64,000 nucleotides of DNA from GCA-2705995 sp048267965. GTDB taxonomy: Bacteria > Bacteroidota > Bacteroidia > Flavobacteriales_G > Salibacteraceae. Made by a program: the position numbers and the translations under genes. The DNA is taken from the NCBI GenBank assembly GCA_048267965.1, contig JBLWWK010000001.1:620001-684000 (forward strand). Direction: 5' to 3'. Each line of letters starts with the position of its first letter. Positions within the stretch are counted from its first letter, which is position 1. The notes beneath the pieces are model-generated. The model worked only from the letters and a program-made list of their open reading frames with translations, searched no databases and was not told the origin of the DNA. Below, piece after piece: positions 1 through 7,751 of this stretch.

Positions 1-2
1 CT

Positions 3-1553
3 GTTCAAATGGGATTAATCTACGTTAATCCAGAAGGACCCGATGGTAACCCAGATCCAATAGGGTCTGCTAAAAACATTCGTATTGCGTTTGCCCGCAT
101 GGGAATGGATGATGCAGAAACGGTTGCGTTAATAGCAGGCGGACATTCATTTGGGAAAACTCATGGTGCGGGTCCTGCAGAAAATGTAGGCGCAGCTCCA
201 GAAGCAGCCAGCATCGAAGAGCAAGGTTTGGGCTGGAAAAGCAGCTATAAATCTGGAAAAGGAGAAGATGCCATTACTTCTGGTCTAGAAGTAATTTGGA
301 CCCCAACACCCACTCAATGGAGCCATGCTTTCTTAAATACATTAATGGCTTATGATTGGGAATTAACCAAAAGCCCAGCAGGTGCTCACCAATGGGTGGC
401 TAAAGATGCAGGCGAGATTTTTCCTGATGCATTCGATGAAAACAAACGCCACAAACCCATGATGTTAACCTCTGATTTGGCGTTAAAATACGATCCAGAA
501 TACAAGAAGATTTGTGAAAGTTTTATCAACGATCCTGCTTCGTTTGAAGATGCATTTGCCAGAGCATGGTTTAAACTTACGCACCGAGATATGGGACCAA
601 AGTCTACTTATTTAGGGCCAGAAATTCCGCAAGAAGATTTTATTTGGCAAGACCCTATTCCGGTGGTAGACCACGCATTAATTTCAGATGCAGATATAGC
701 AAAACTTAAGAAAGAGATTCTTTCTGCGGGCATTCCACACAATCAATTAATTACAACCGCCTGGGCTTCGGCTGCTACTTTTCGAGGTTCAGACAGAAGA
801 GGAGGAGCCAATGGAGCTCGAATTCGTTTAGAGCCGCAAGTAAACTGGGAAAGTAACAATCCTGCCGAGTTGAAAAGAACCTTGGCGATGTACGAGAAAA
901 TTCAACAAGCATTTAACGCTCAGCAAAGCGATAAAAAAGTGTCGATGGCAGATTTAATTGTGCTTGGTGGTTCGGCAGCTGTAGAGATGGCGGCTCAAAA
1001 AGGAGGCGTTGAAATTCAAGTTCCGTTTACACCCGGTAGAGCCGATGCTTCTCAAGAGCAAACCGATGTAGAATCATTTGCAGTGCTTGAACCGATGGCA
1101 GATGGTTTTAGAAATTACCAGCAAAAAGAGTACACGCTTACTACTGAAGAGTTATTGGTAGATAAAGCGCAATTGCTAACCTTAACAGCTCCAGAGATGA
1201 CGGTTTTAGTGGGCGGTATGCGAACGCTTAACGCTAATTACGATGGATCTTCTACCGGTGTTTTAACTCAAAATCTGGGAGTGTTGTCTAACGATTTTTT
1301 CGTGAATTTGCTCAGCATGGATACGTATTGGGAACCCACATCAGAATCTGAAATGCTCTTCGAAGGTAAGTTAAGAGCCACCGATGAGGTGCGCTGGAAA
1401 GCTTCACGTGCCGATTTAATTTTTGGCTCTAACTCAGAGTTGAGAGGCTTGGCAGAGGTTTACGCCAGTGCCGATGCGAACGAAAAGTTTGTGAACGATT
1501 TTGTAGCCGCTTGGACCAAAGTGATGAATTTAGACCGTTTTGATTTAAAATAG
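3..1553 (+). CDS. katG: Catalase-peroxidase KatG, C-terminal part (5' end outside window)
   Basis: This is a haem bifunctional enzyme that breaks down hydrogen peroxide (catalase) and oxidises organic donors (peroxidase). The reading frame is open to the left edge, and about 517 of the usual ~720-740 residues are visible. Counting from the first visible Met (position 9), the proximal haem ligand is His46 in AGGHSFGKTHGAG. Tyr5 (LIYVNPEGP) and Met31 (FARMGMDDAE) have the 26-residue spacing of the Tyr and Met of the Met-Tyr-Trp adduct needed for catalase activity; the Trp lies off the window. The second, haem-less peroxidase-like domain fills the rest. A strong hairpin terminator follows. Identity is near certain from these motifs. 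Confidence 0.97.
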   Translation, partial: VQMGLIYVNPEGPDGNPDPIGSAKNIRIAFARMGMDDAETVALIAGGHSFGKTHGAGPAENVGAAPEAASIEEQGLGWKSSYKSGKGEDAITSGLEVIWTPTPTQWSHAFLNTLMAYDWELTKSPAGAHQWVAKDAGEIFPDAFDENKRHKPMMLTSDLALKYDPEYKKICESFINDPASFEDAFARAWFKLTHRDMGPKSTYLGPEIPQEDFIWQDPIPVVDHALISDADIAKLKKEILSAGIPHNQLITTAWASAATFRGSDRRGGANGARIRLEPQVNWESNNPAELKRTLAMYEKIQQAFNAQQSDKKVSMADLIVLGGSAAVEMAAQKGGVEIQVPFTPGRADASQEQTDVESFAVLEPMADGFRNYQQKEYTLTTEELLVDKAQLLTLTAPEMTVLVGGMRTLNANYDGSSTGVLTQNLGVLSNDFFVNLLSMDTYWEPTSESEMLFEGKLRATDEVRWKASRADLIFGSNSELRGLAEVYASADANEKFVNDFVAAWTKVMNLDRFDLK

Positions 1554-1574
1554 TTTTTCACGCAAAAAGGCAAG

Positions 1575-1607
1575 AAAAAGGCTCATCAGATAACGGTGAG
1601 CCTTTTT
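1575..1607. terminator. Intrinsic terminator after katG
   Basis: An 11-bp perfect stem, AAAAAGGCTCA / TGAGCCTTTTT, with an 11-nt loop and a T-run, starts 22 bp after the katG stop codon. The A/T flanks could let it work in both directions. Confidence 0.9.
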
Positions 1608-1649
1608 GATTTTATAATAGAACGTGGGGTGCTAAATTTTTTTCATCTC

Positions 1650-1752
1650 GGTAGGAACACGTTTTCTGTTTTATTCATGTTTTTTCTCAGAATAGGTGAA
1701 AAAACATGTAATAAATTGATTTCGATGATTCTGAAAGAAATTGGTTCCTACC
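1650..1752. repeat. Segment bounded by inverted copies of the GGTTCCTACC motif, with an internal hairpin
   Basis: GGTAGGAAC (1650-1658) and GGTTCCTACC (1743-1752) face each other 103 bp apart. Between them lies an 11-bp stem, CATGTTTTTTC (1676-1686) and GAAAAAACATG (1698-1708), with an 11-nt loop. The layout resembles a very small inverted-repeat element, or a terminator plus two copies of the genome-wide motif. No coding capacity is seen. Confidence 0.6.
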
Positions 1753-1773
1753 GTTAAAAAACTGCGAATGGCG

Positions 1774-2793
1774 TTATTGCATCAGCTTGGCGATGCGCTG
1801 GGTGGGTTTGTATTGTTCGAGAATAATTTTGATAAATACCGTAAGCGGAATGGATAAAATCATACCCGGAATTCCCCAAATAAATCCCCAAAACATTAGC
1901 ATTACCAATACGGTAATGATGTTGATTGAGAATGATTTTCCCATAAAAATAGGCTCTAAAATAGAACCAAAAACAATTTGTACACTCGAAATACTCATGA
2001 TAAAGTAGAGCAGTATCATTGATAATTCAAGTTCTACAAAGGCAAAAATCGAACACAAAATAATGGTTACGAAAGAGCCAATCATCTGCACAAAGTTGAT
2101 AATGAAAGCAAACATTCCCCAAAAAATAGGAAAGCTTACATCAAATGCGTAGCAGAATAAACCGGTTCCAATTCCGGTTCCTAAACTCACTAAAAACTTT
2201 ACCTGTAAAAAAGTAACGATGTCTTTTTCAATTCTTTTGAACGCTTTAATCGATGAGAATCGCTTGCGTAAGATGGTGTTGTGAAGCATTTTTTCAAAAT
2301 CGAAAGACTCTAACAACAGCAGCACAACAAAAAACAGGGTGGTTAAAAATTGAGGTATAGCGTTTACAACAAATAACGAAGCCGACTTAACCGAGTTTAA
2401 AAACCAATCTTTTTGTAGTTCGTCTTGAAAGTCGAAATTACCGATAGGCGAGAAGCCTAGGTTGGCTGTCATAAATTGATCTAAATCTGAAATGCGGGTG
2501 AGCAAACGATCGGCAAATTCTGATTTTGTGGCTAAAATTTCTTGACTAGTTATTTGCATTAAAAAATACAAACCAACAATACCCGCAAACAAGATAAATA
2601 GGGCAATAGCGGCACGAACTGCTTTGTGAATTCCTATCCGTTTTAACCTTCTTAAGCCAGGAATAAACAATAAGGTGATAAACATGGCAAAAATCAAGGG
2701 AACAAAAATAAAATCAAGCGTTTTAAGGCCGAAAAGCAAAATCGGTATAGCGATTATGAGTAATAAGAGATTGGTAAGTCTTAAATCGTTCAT
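1774..2793 (-). CDS. AI-2E family / PerM-type membrane transporter
   Basis: This 339-residue integral membrane protein matches the AI-2E transporter (PF01594, YdiK/PerM/TqsA) family in length and topology. There is a hydrophobic pair near the N-terminus (about residues 8-22 and 29-48), a third segment around 62-80, a long polar stretch around 85-125, and a block of hydrophobic helices in the second half. Members export small molecules or act as Na+/H+ antiporters; the substrate cannot be read from sequence. The gene stands alone between the katG terminator region and defence island 1. Start is ATG at 2793. Confidence 0.85.
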   Translation of the reverse strand: MNDLRLTNLLLLIIAIPILLFGLKTLDFIFVPLIFAMFITLLFIPGLRRLKRIGIHKAVRAAIALFILFAGIVGLYFLMQITSQEILATKSEFADRLLTRISDLDQFMTANLGFSPIGNFDFQDELQKDWFLNSVKSASLFVVNAIPQFLTTLFFVVLLLLESFDFEKMLHNTILRKRFSSIKAFKRIEKDIVTFLQVKFLVSLGTGIGTGLFCYAFDVSFPIFWGMFAFIINFVQMIGSFVTIILCSIFAFVELELSMILLYFIMSISSVQIVFGSILEPIFMGKSFSINIITVLVMLMFWGFIWGIPGMILSIPLTVFIKIILEQYKPTQRIAKLMQ

Positions 2794-3282
2794 CTAAGAA
2801 TAGTACTAATTTAAACAAGCGAAATTCGCTGGGTTGTTTGTTAAACCAAAAAGTGGTTCTGCTCACAAAAGAACGAAGTTTAACGTTTGCTTGGGTAAGT
2901 TGTTCAATTATTTTGAAATAGAGACTGTGAAAAATATGCATTTCAAAAAGCTGCTGGTTGTATAACCAGCTGAAAACACGAGTTTCTTTCATTTAGTTTG
3001 TGAAGTAGAGTAGCATAGACCTAGTGTTTAGAAGACTGGGCATGGCTAACCACCTCACAGTTGAATAATTAAGCTGTTTGTCTTATGTATGTGCTTTCAA
3101 TTTATCTCTTCTTGTCTAATGATTAATGTATAATAGTATGCTTTCGTTATTATTCTTTTAGTCTGTATGCGTAGTCGTGAAAACTCTTTGCAGCCGATAG
3201 AACTAGAAACTTTCAGGTAATTAATACTTAAAACATAAAATATTCGCGATCAATTGCAATGAGCTTGAATTGAGCATTGGCG
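2794..3282. other. Intergenic stretch, no convincing gene
   Basis: There are 489 bp between the permease start and the res stop codon. It contains a short palindrome, GCTGGTT-GTAT-AACCAGC (about 2952-2969), and an 89-codon minus-strand frame that overlaps the permease start and has no recognisable features. It probably holds the permease promoter. I see no repeat or RNA gene here. Confidence 0.5.
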
Positions 3283-5922
3283 TTACATTTCACCAATCAG
3301 CTCTTTTGCTTTGTCTAATGTGTATGCTCTGTCTACTTCTTTCTTGTCAAATACCATAAAGTAAGCAAAGTCATTTCCTGCTTGCTTTTCCCATTCGTTA
3401 CCAAGTCGGCATTTAGCAGCACTATCAGTATTGTCTAAATGGTCGCCTTTTGTTTCTACTAAAATTGTTTTACCTGATTTAGTCCGCATAATAAAGTCAG
3501 GGTAGTGGTTGGCTTTAAATCCGTTGATATAAAATCCTTTTCCACGTTCTAAATTCCTATGCCAAAACTCAATGTTTGAAGCGGTACCGAGTTCCATTGC
3601 TACTCGTTCTTCAAAGTTATTCATTGCGCCTTCTTTTTCGTAAAGTGAATTACCAATTGAAGAACCTGTGTTTCCTGGAACAATCTCCTGGCTTAAACTC
3701 CAATTTCCTTTGGTATTAATTCGCTTAGACTTAATTAAATCCATAAAACGACCTTCGGCATACGAGTCTGCTAATAGTCTGATTTTTGATTTGATTTTGT
3801 CTGTATAACTCCATTTGCGAACCAAAATATCTCTTAGTTGCTCGGTATTCATACTATTTAGCACGCGACCGATGTAAACCTTGATTTCTTGGTCTGGAAT
3901 TGGGTACATATTTCCGATAACCTGCATCAATTGATGAGTGATGTCTGTTATCTGCTTCTCTTTTGGTTTTGCCAAAATGTATTCTGCAATTGGGTCCTTC
4001 ACCAAGCTATCTTCAATCTTCGTGAATGAAGGCCTGTACTCGTTTTTCTTGGCTTCTTCTAAGTCGATTTTATACAAGTCAGAAGAAATTTGGTCAAAGT
4101 CAATTTTGATGTCTTCGTCTGACAATCTGAAGTCTTTCAGCAAAGATTCACGGTTTAGTAATTCTTCGGCAGTTCCAAAAATGTCGCTTGCGGTTACTTT
4201 GATAAAGAACTGTGGAAACTCAATTTTGTCTATAAATTCATTATAGGCTGCTTTAACTTTATAGCGTTTTACTTTATCACCCATTTCTTGAAAAATAGTT
4301 GAGTCAACAGGCTGTTGTTCCTGTTCTTTTATTTGTTCTTCTAATTGTCGGTTCTGTTCTTCCGCAATAGCTTCAATTTCATCAATTACCGTTGTTGTTT
4401 CTGGTTCTACGTCATCTGCATTTGGGTCAAACGTTACTCGATTGGTATCGATGGTTGAATCTTCTTCTTGCTGGGTTTGTTGCTCTGGGAAAAGGAAAGA
4501 TTCAACTGGGTGAGCTGTAACCGTTTTCTTTTCTTCTTCGGTCATTTTATCGACTTTGCGATAATCTTTTTCACTAAAGCCTGATTCTTGCAAACCTTTT
4601 ACAATGCTTTGTAATGTTTCGTTGAATTTGGCAGATGCCGTTAAAACATAAGAAAGGTTTAATTGAAATGACTTGTGTTTTTGAACATAAGGCTGACGCA
4701 ATACTCTACCTAAAATTTGCTCCACATCAACTGCACTTGATTTGTCTGCCAATGATGCTAAGATGTAAGCAAACGGACAATCCCAACCTTCTTTCAATGC
4801 ATTAATGGTAATGATGTAGCGGACTTCACATTCCTTGCTCATCAAATCAATGCCTTTCAATTCGTCAATGTTGGCAGTTTTGATTTTGATTTGATTTTCT
4901 GGAATACCCAAACTCAACAATTGTTCTTTCAACTTCTCGAAAGTGGTATTGTCGTCATTGGTTTTGGGTTGTGCTTGAAACAGCACAATGGGTCTGATGT
5001 ATTTACCACCTCCGGCTTCTTGCTTTTTTGCAAGGTTTTCTAACTTGCGTTGTAAATGCAAAGCATTGTTGATTACTTCCGTTTTATCGTGGTTGTTGTA
5101 AACAATTACAGGAAGTTTTACCATATGTTCCTTTTTCAGTTCAATGGCAGGAACAAGACTTACAATATTGCTATTGTCTTTTGGTGTAGCCGTTAAATCA
5201 AGAATAAAAGACGGATTTAGATTTTTGAGCATATCCACACTCAAATCACTTTCGGCATTGTGACTTTCATCTACTACCAAAACAGGATTGAGATAACGCA
5301 ACACGTTAATAAGAGCTGTATCGTCCACACCGTCTAATATGTGTTCGCTGTTCTTGAATTGCGATACGAAGGATTCTAACTGACCATTTTCTTGATAAAC
5401 CTTTCTGTCGTCCTTCTTTCTTGCTCTTAAACTGGCAAAGCTCATAACAAAAATGCTCAACTGGTCTTTAACCACCGTTGGGTTGAAGTTTGAGCCTTGC
5501 AATAAATCTTCTTTTTGATAGACTTCTACTCGATGATTGAAAAGGATATTTAGTTTTTGTCTGTACGGATGCTCTGGATTGGAAAGAGCATCCACCGTTT
5601 GTTGAAGTAGATTACTCCAAGGCACTAACCAAATTACCGCTTTGGGTTTGCTGGAATCGTAAGCCTGAAAAATAGAATGCAAAGCATTTACGGCAATAAA
5701 AGTTTTACCACCTGCCGTTGGTACTTTCACTGCAACGTGTGCCGCATTTGGGATGTTGTTCTCGTATGGCTGCATTCCTGTACCATCCATTGGATTGTAT
5801 GGACCAATTTTATCTTCCCAATATTTATCGAAAGCCGTTTTTAAATCTTTTTGCTCTTGAACGTAAGTCAAGTATTCTTCAAGATTTTCAATTACTTTCT
5901 GTTGATAGCTTTTTAATTCCAC
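3283..5922 (-). CDS. res: Type III restriction enzyme, Res subunit (helicase-nuclease)
   Basis: This 879-residue ATP-dependent subunit translocates on or switches along DNA and cuts it together with Mod. The superfamily 2 helicase core has Walker A TAGGKT (residues 69-74), a DESH box (218-221) and TATP motif III (244-247). The C-terminal PD-(D/E)xK nuclease reads PDF...ETK, with Asp809, Glu823 and Lys825. Length fits the Res family. It ends operon island 1 but is separated from mod by an S23-like gene, a fic gene and a 41-bp repeat array, which is not the usual adjacent mod-res order. All key residues are present, so it should be active. A poly-Q/E linker region lies around residues 490-545. 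Confidence 0.95.
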   Translation of the reverse strand: MELKSYQQKVIENLEEYLTYVQEQKDLKTAFDKYWEDKIGPYNPMDGTGMQPYENNIPNAAHVAVKVPTAGGKTFIAVNALHSIFQAYDSSKPKAVIWLVPWSNLLQQTVDALSNPEHPYRQKLNILFNHRVEVYQKEDLLQGSNFNPTVVKDQLSIFVMSFASLRARKKDDRKVYQENGQLESFVSQFKNSEHILDGVDDTALINVLRYLNPVLVVDESHNAESDLSVDMLKNLNPSFILDLTATPKDNSNIVSLVPAIELKKEHMVKLPVIVYNNHDKTEVINNALHLQRKLENLAKKQEAGGGKYIRPIVLFQAQPKTNDDNTTFEKLKEQLLSLGIPENQIKIKTANIDELKGIDLMSKECEVRYIITINALKEGWDCPFAYILASLADKSSAVDVEQILGRVLRQPYVQKHKSFQLNLSYVLTASAKFNETLQSIVKGLQESGFSEKDYRKVDKMTEEEKKTVTAHPVESFLFPEQQTQQEEDSTIDTNRVTFDPNADDVEPETTTVIDEIEAIAEEQNRQLEEQIKEQEQQPVDSTIFQEMGDKVKRYKVKAAYNEFIDKIEFPQFFIKVTASDIFGTAEELLNRESLLKDFRLSDEDIKIDFDQISSDLYKIDLEEAKKNEYRPSFTKIEDSLVKDPIAEYILAKPKEKQITDITHQLMQVIGNMYPIPDQEIKVYIGRVLNSMNTEQLRDILVRKWSYTDKIKSKIRLLADSYAEGRFMDLIKSKRINTKGNWSLSQEIVPGNTGSSIGNSLYEKEGAMNNFEERVAMELGTASNIEFWHRNLERGKGFYINGFKANHYPDFIMRTKSGKTILVETKGDHLDNTDSAAKCRLGNEWEKQAGNDFAYFMVFDKKEVDRAYTLDKAKELIGEM

Positions 5923-6008
5923 TTTTCGTCAATTATGATTTATGAATGCTGAATGAAGAATTGGGTCTGCATAACAAAATAACTTTACTTGTGTACTCCC
6001 TATTTCTT

Positions 6009-6242
6009 TGCACAATAAAACGCTATTTCCTGTGCATGACCATTATCTCGTGTACAAGAATTGATGCTTTTTTGTCCATGACATCTCAACGTGGATAAAA
6101 ATTGTTCGTTTTTTATCCATGACAACAGAACGTGTCCAAAAATCTTCATCTTATTATCCATATTATTATTTAATGTATAAGAAAAGCCCTTTTTCTATAC
6201 ACGTTATCCTTATATGTATAAGAAAACCGCCTTTTTTATACA
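6009..6242. repeat. Six-copy tandem array of 28-bp imperfect palindromes, 41-bp period
   Basis: Units start at 6009, 6051, 6092, 6133, 6174 and 6215, so spacings are 42, 41, 41, 41, 41. Each 28-bp unit begins TGNNNA and ends TNNNCA; 13-14 bp separate units. The arms co-vary: TGCACA/TGTGCA, TGGATA/TATCCA, TGTATA/TATACA (twice), with one near match (TGTACA/TGTCCA) and one unpaired unit (TGTCCA/TATCCA). Inner bases are A-rich on one side and T-rich on the other, giving up to 10-bp stems (unit 6092-6119). The array fills the fic-res gap, starting 2 bp after the fic stop and ending 86 bp before res. Conserved structure with changing sequence suggests a structured RNA, an attenuator or a multi-site operator. 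Confidence 0.85.
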
Positions 6243-6244
6243 TA

Positions 6245-7315
6245 TTATCTTTCTTTCAATATTTTCAAGAGCGGTTCATTGATGTAATAATTACTCCGCC
6301 CAATTTTAACTTTTGTAAGCATTTTTGCTTTTGCTAATTCGTTTAAATATAAGGTTGCTGTATGCCTGTGCACTCTTAATTCTTTTTCTAAAAAACTGAT
6401 TTTGGAATAAGGATGCTTAAAAAGTATATTGATTAAATCGTGACTGTAAAAACTGAAATTGCTGCGGATTTCCCTTTTGTAGTCGTCCATCAGCACTTTA
6501 ATCTTATTAACTACTACAATGGTTTCTTTAGCAGTAAGTTCAACGCCTTTTAGCATCCACACAATCCATTCTTCCCAACTGCCCTCGGTACGTACTTCTT
6601 GCAACAAACGGTAATAATCGCTTTTGTTTTTTATGATGTAGCTACTCAAGTATAGAACTGGAATATCTAACAACCCTTGTTGCACCAAATACAAGATATT
6701 CAGCAAACGACCTGTTCTGCCATTTCCGTCAAAATAAGGGTGAATACTTTCAAATTGAAAATGGATGATGGGCATTTTTATCAAGGCATCTGTTTCGTGA
6801 AATTCAGGCACGTTGATGTATCGTTCCAAATTATCAAGCAAAGCTTTTATATCATCATAATGCTGTGGTGGCGTATAAACCACTTCTTGGGTTTTCGGGT
6901 TTTTTAGAACGGTTCCTGGAATCTTGCGAATAGGGTGGTTGGGCGAGATGATGTGTTGGATTCGGGAAATATCGTTAATGGTCAACAAACCTTTATTCCG
7001 AACAATATCCAATCCTAATTTAATCGCATTTGAGTAATTGAGTGCTTCTTTTGCCGTTACCGAAGCCACCGTTTCGTCAATACTCGCTTGGTACATCTCA
7101 TCATCGGTAGTGACAATGTTTTCAACCTCATTACTGTCTTTAGCTTCTTGAAGCGTAAGCGTATCAAGTAAAATTTGAGAATTAGGGATTTTAGAAACTT
7201 CTCCTTTTAATTGTCCTAAAGCCCGTGAAGCTTTGTTGAGTTGCTTTAAAATAGCGACAGACTCACAATCAACGTTTGGTGGGAGGTTATGTATTTTGAT
7301 TTCTTCCATTTCCAT
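6245..7315 (-). CDS. Fic family protein (probable AMP transferase) with inhibitory motif and winged helix
   Basis: The 356-residue protein carries the Fic core motif HPYFDGNGRTGR at residues 192-203; the catalytic His192 and the anion-binding DGNGR are present. An N-terminal class II inhibitory motif, S-N-E-V-E-N (61-66), is of the (S/T)xxxE(G/N) type, so it is probably self-inhibited. The C-terminal ~60 residues (HRHTATLYLNELAKAKML..., then IGRSNYYIN) look like a winged helix for DNA binding. Fic proteins usually transfer AMP to hydroxyl side chains; the target is unknown. It sits between the S23-like gene and the repeat array, 2 bp from the former, so it is part of the type III operon. It may regulate or guard the system (inference). 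Confidence 0.92.
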   Translation of the reverse strand: MEMEEIKIHNLPPNVDCESVAILKQLNKASRALGQLKGEVSKIPNSQILLDTLTLQEAKDSNEVENIVTTDDEMYQASIDETVASVTAKEALNYSNAIKLGLDIVRNKGLLTINDISRIQHIISPNHPIRKIPGTVLKNPKTQEVVYTPPQHYDDIKALLDNLERYINVPEFHETDALIKMPIIHFQFESIHPYFDGNGRTGRLLNILYLVQQGLLDIPVLYLSSYIIKNKSDYYRLLQEVRTEGSWEEWIVWMLKGVELTAKETIVVVNKIKVLMDDYKREIRSNFSFYSHDLINILFKHPYSKISFLEKELRVHRHTATLYLNELAKAKMLTKVKIGRSNYYINEPLLKILKER

Positions 7316-7317
7316 TA

Positions 7318-7743
7318 TTAATGATTGCGGATTTTGGATTGTTGATTCAAGCGGCTCTTTACGGTTTTTACAGAGGCAACAAAAATTGAAACTAACTCAT
7401 TGGCTTCCTTTTTAAGATTGATGATTTCGGATTGGGGATTTATGATTTTAGAATTTTGATTGATGATTTCACTTTCTTCAATCATTTCGAGCCAAAACAA
7501 GGTTTCATCAGCTTCTTCGATTACAATGCCCATTTTGGCAATAAATTCCTTATCACTTCTTGCTCTACAAACCGCTCTATAATTTGCAGCAACAGATGTT
7601 GAAGAACGTACAATTTGGTCTGTAAAAGTCCAACCTACTCGATTATTTGGTAGCTGTTCCGACAACTTAATAATTGCAAGAGCAAGTTGTTTGGTTCTAT
7701 TTTGTATCTGTTCTTTCATACTTTCAAAATCATAATTCTTCAA
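7318..7743 (-). CDS. Four-helix bundle protein (S23 / 23S-rRNA-IVS-like family) with in-frame repeats
   Basis: The 141-residue protein matches the S23-type four-helix family: FTDQIVRSSTSVAANYRAVCRARSDKEF, then AKMGIVIEEADETLFWLE. The function of these proteins is unclear; they are often found inside other operons. The third-to-fourth helix loop (about 91-110, SEIINQNSKIINPQSEIINL) and the C-terminal tail (QQSKIRNH) are translated copies of a small DNA repeat that also occurs twice in mod. The gene lies 8 bp from mod and 2 bp from fic, so it is co-transcribed with them. The family assignment is good; the role in restriction-modification is unknown. Confidence 0.85.
   Translation of the reverse strand: MKNYDFESMKEQIQNRTKQLALAIIKLSEQLPNNRVGWTFTDQIVRSSTSVAANYRAVCRARSDKEFIAKMGIVIEEADETLFWLEMIEESEIINQNSKIINPQSEIINLKKEANELVSIFVASVKTVKSRLNQQSKIRNH
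7411..7473. repeat. In-frame GATTGATGATTT repeat cluster in the S23-like gene
   Basis: Several degenerate units, AGATTGATGATTTCGGATT, GGGGATTTATGATTTTAG and AATTTTGATTGATGATTTC, follow one another. They encode SEIINQNSKIINPQSEIIN. The frame is preserved, which suggests either tolerated insertion into a loop or selection on the reading frame. Confidence 0.65.
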
Positions 7744-7751
7744 TCATCAAT

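Noticed and set aside
2723..2992. 89-codon frame on the minus strand upstream of and overlapping the permease start
   Set aside because: No recognisable motif, composition unlike the neighbouring genes, and it overlaps 70 bp of a well-supported gene.
6009..6242. CRISPR array
   Set aside because: Spacing is regular, but the gaps are only 13-14 bp, the repeats are not identical, and no cas genes are present. Treated as a palindrome array instead.
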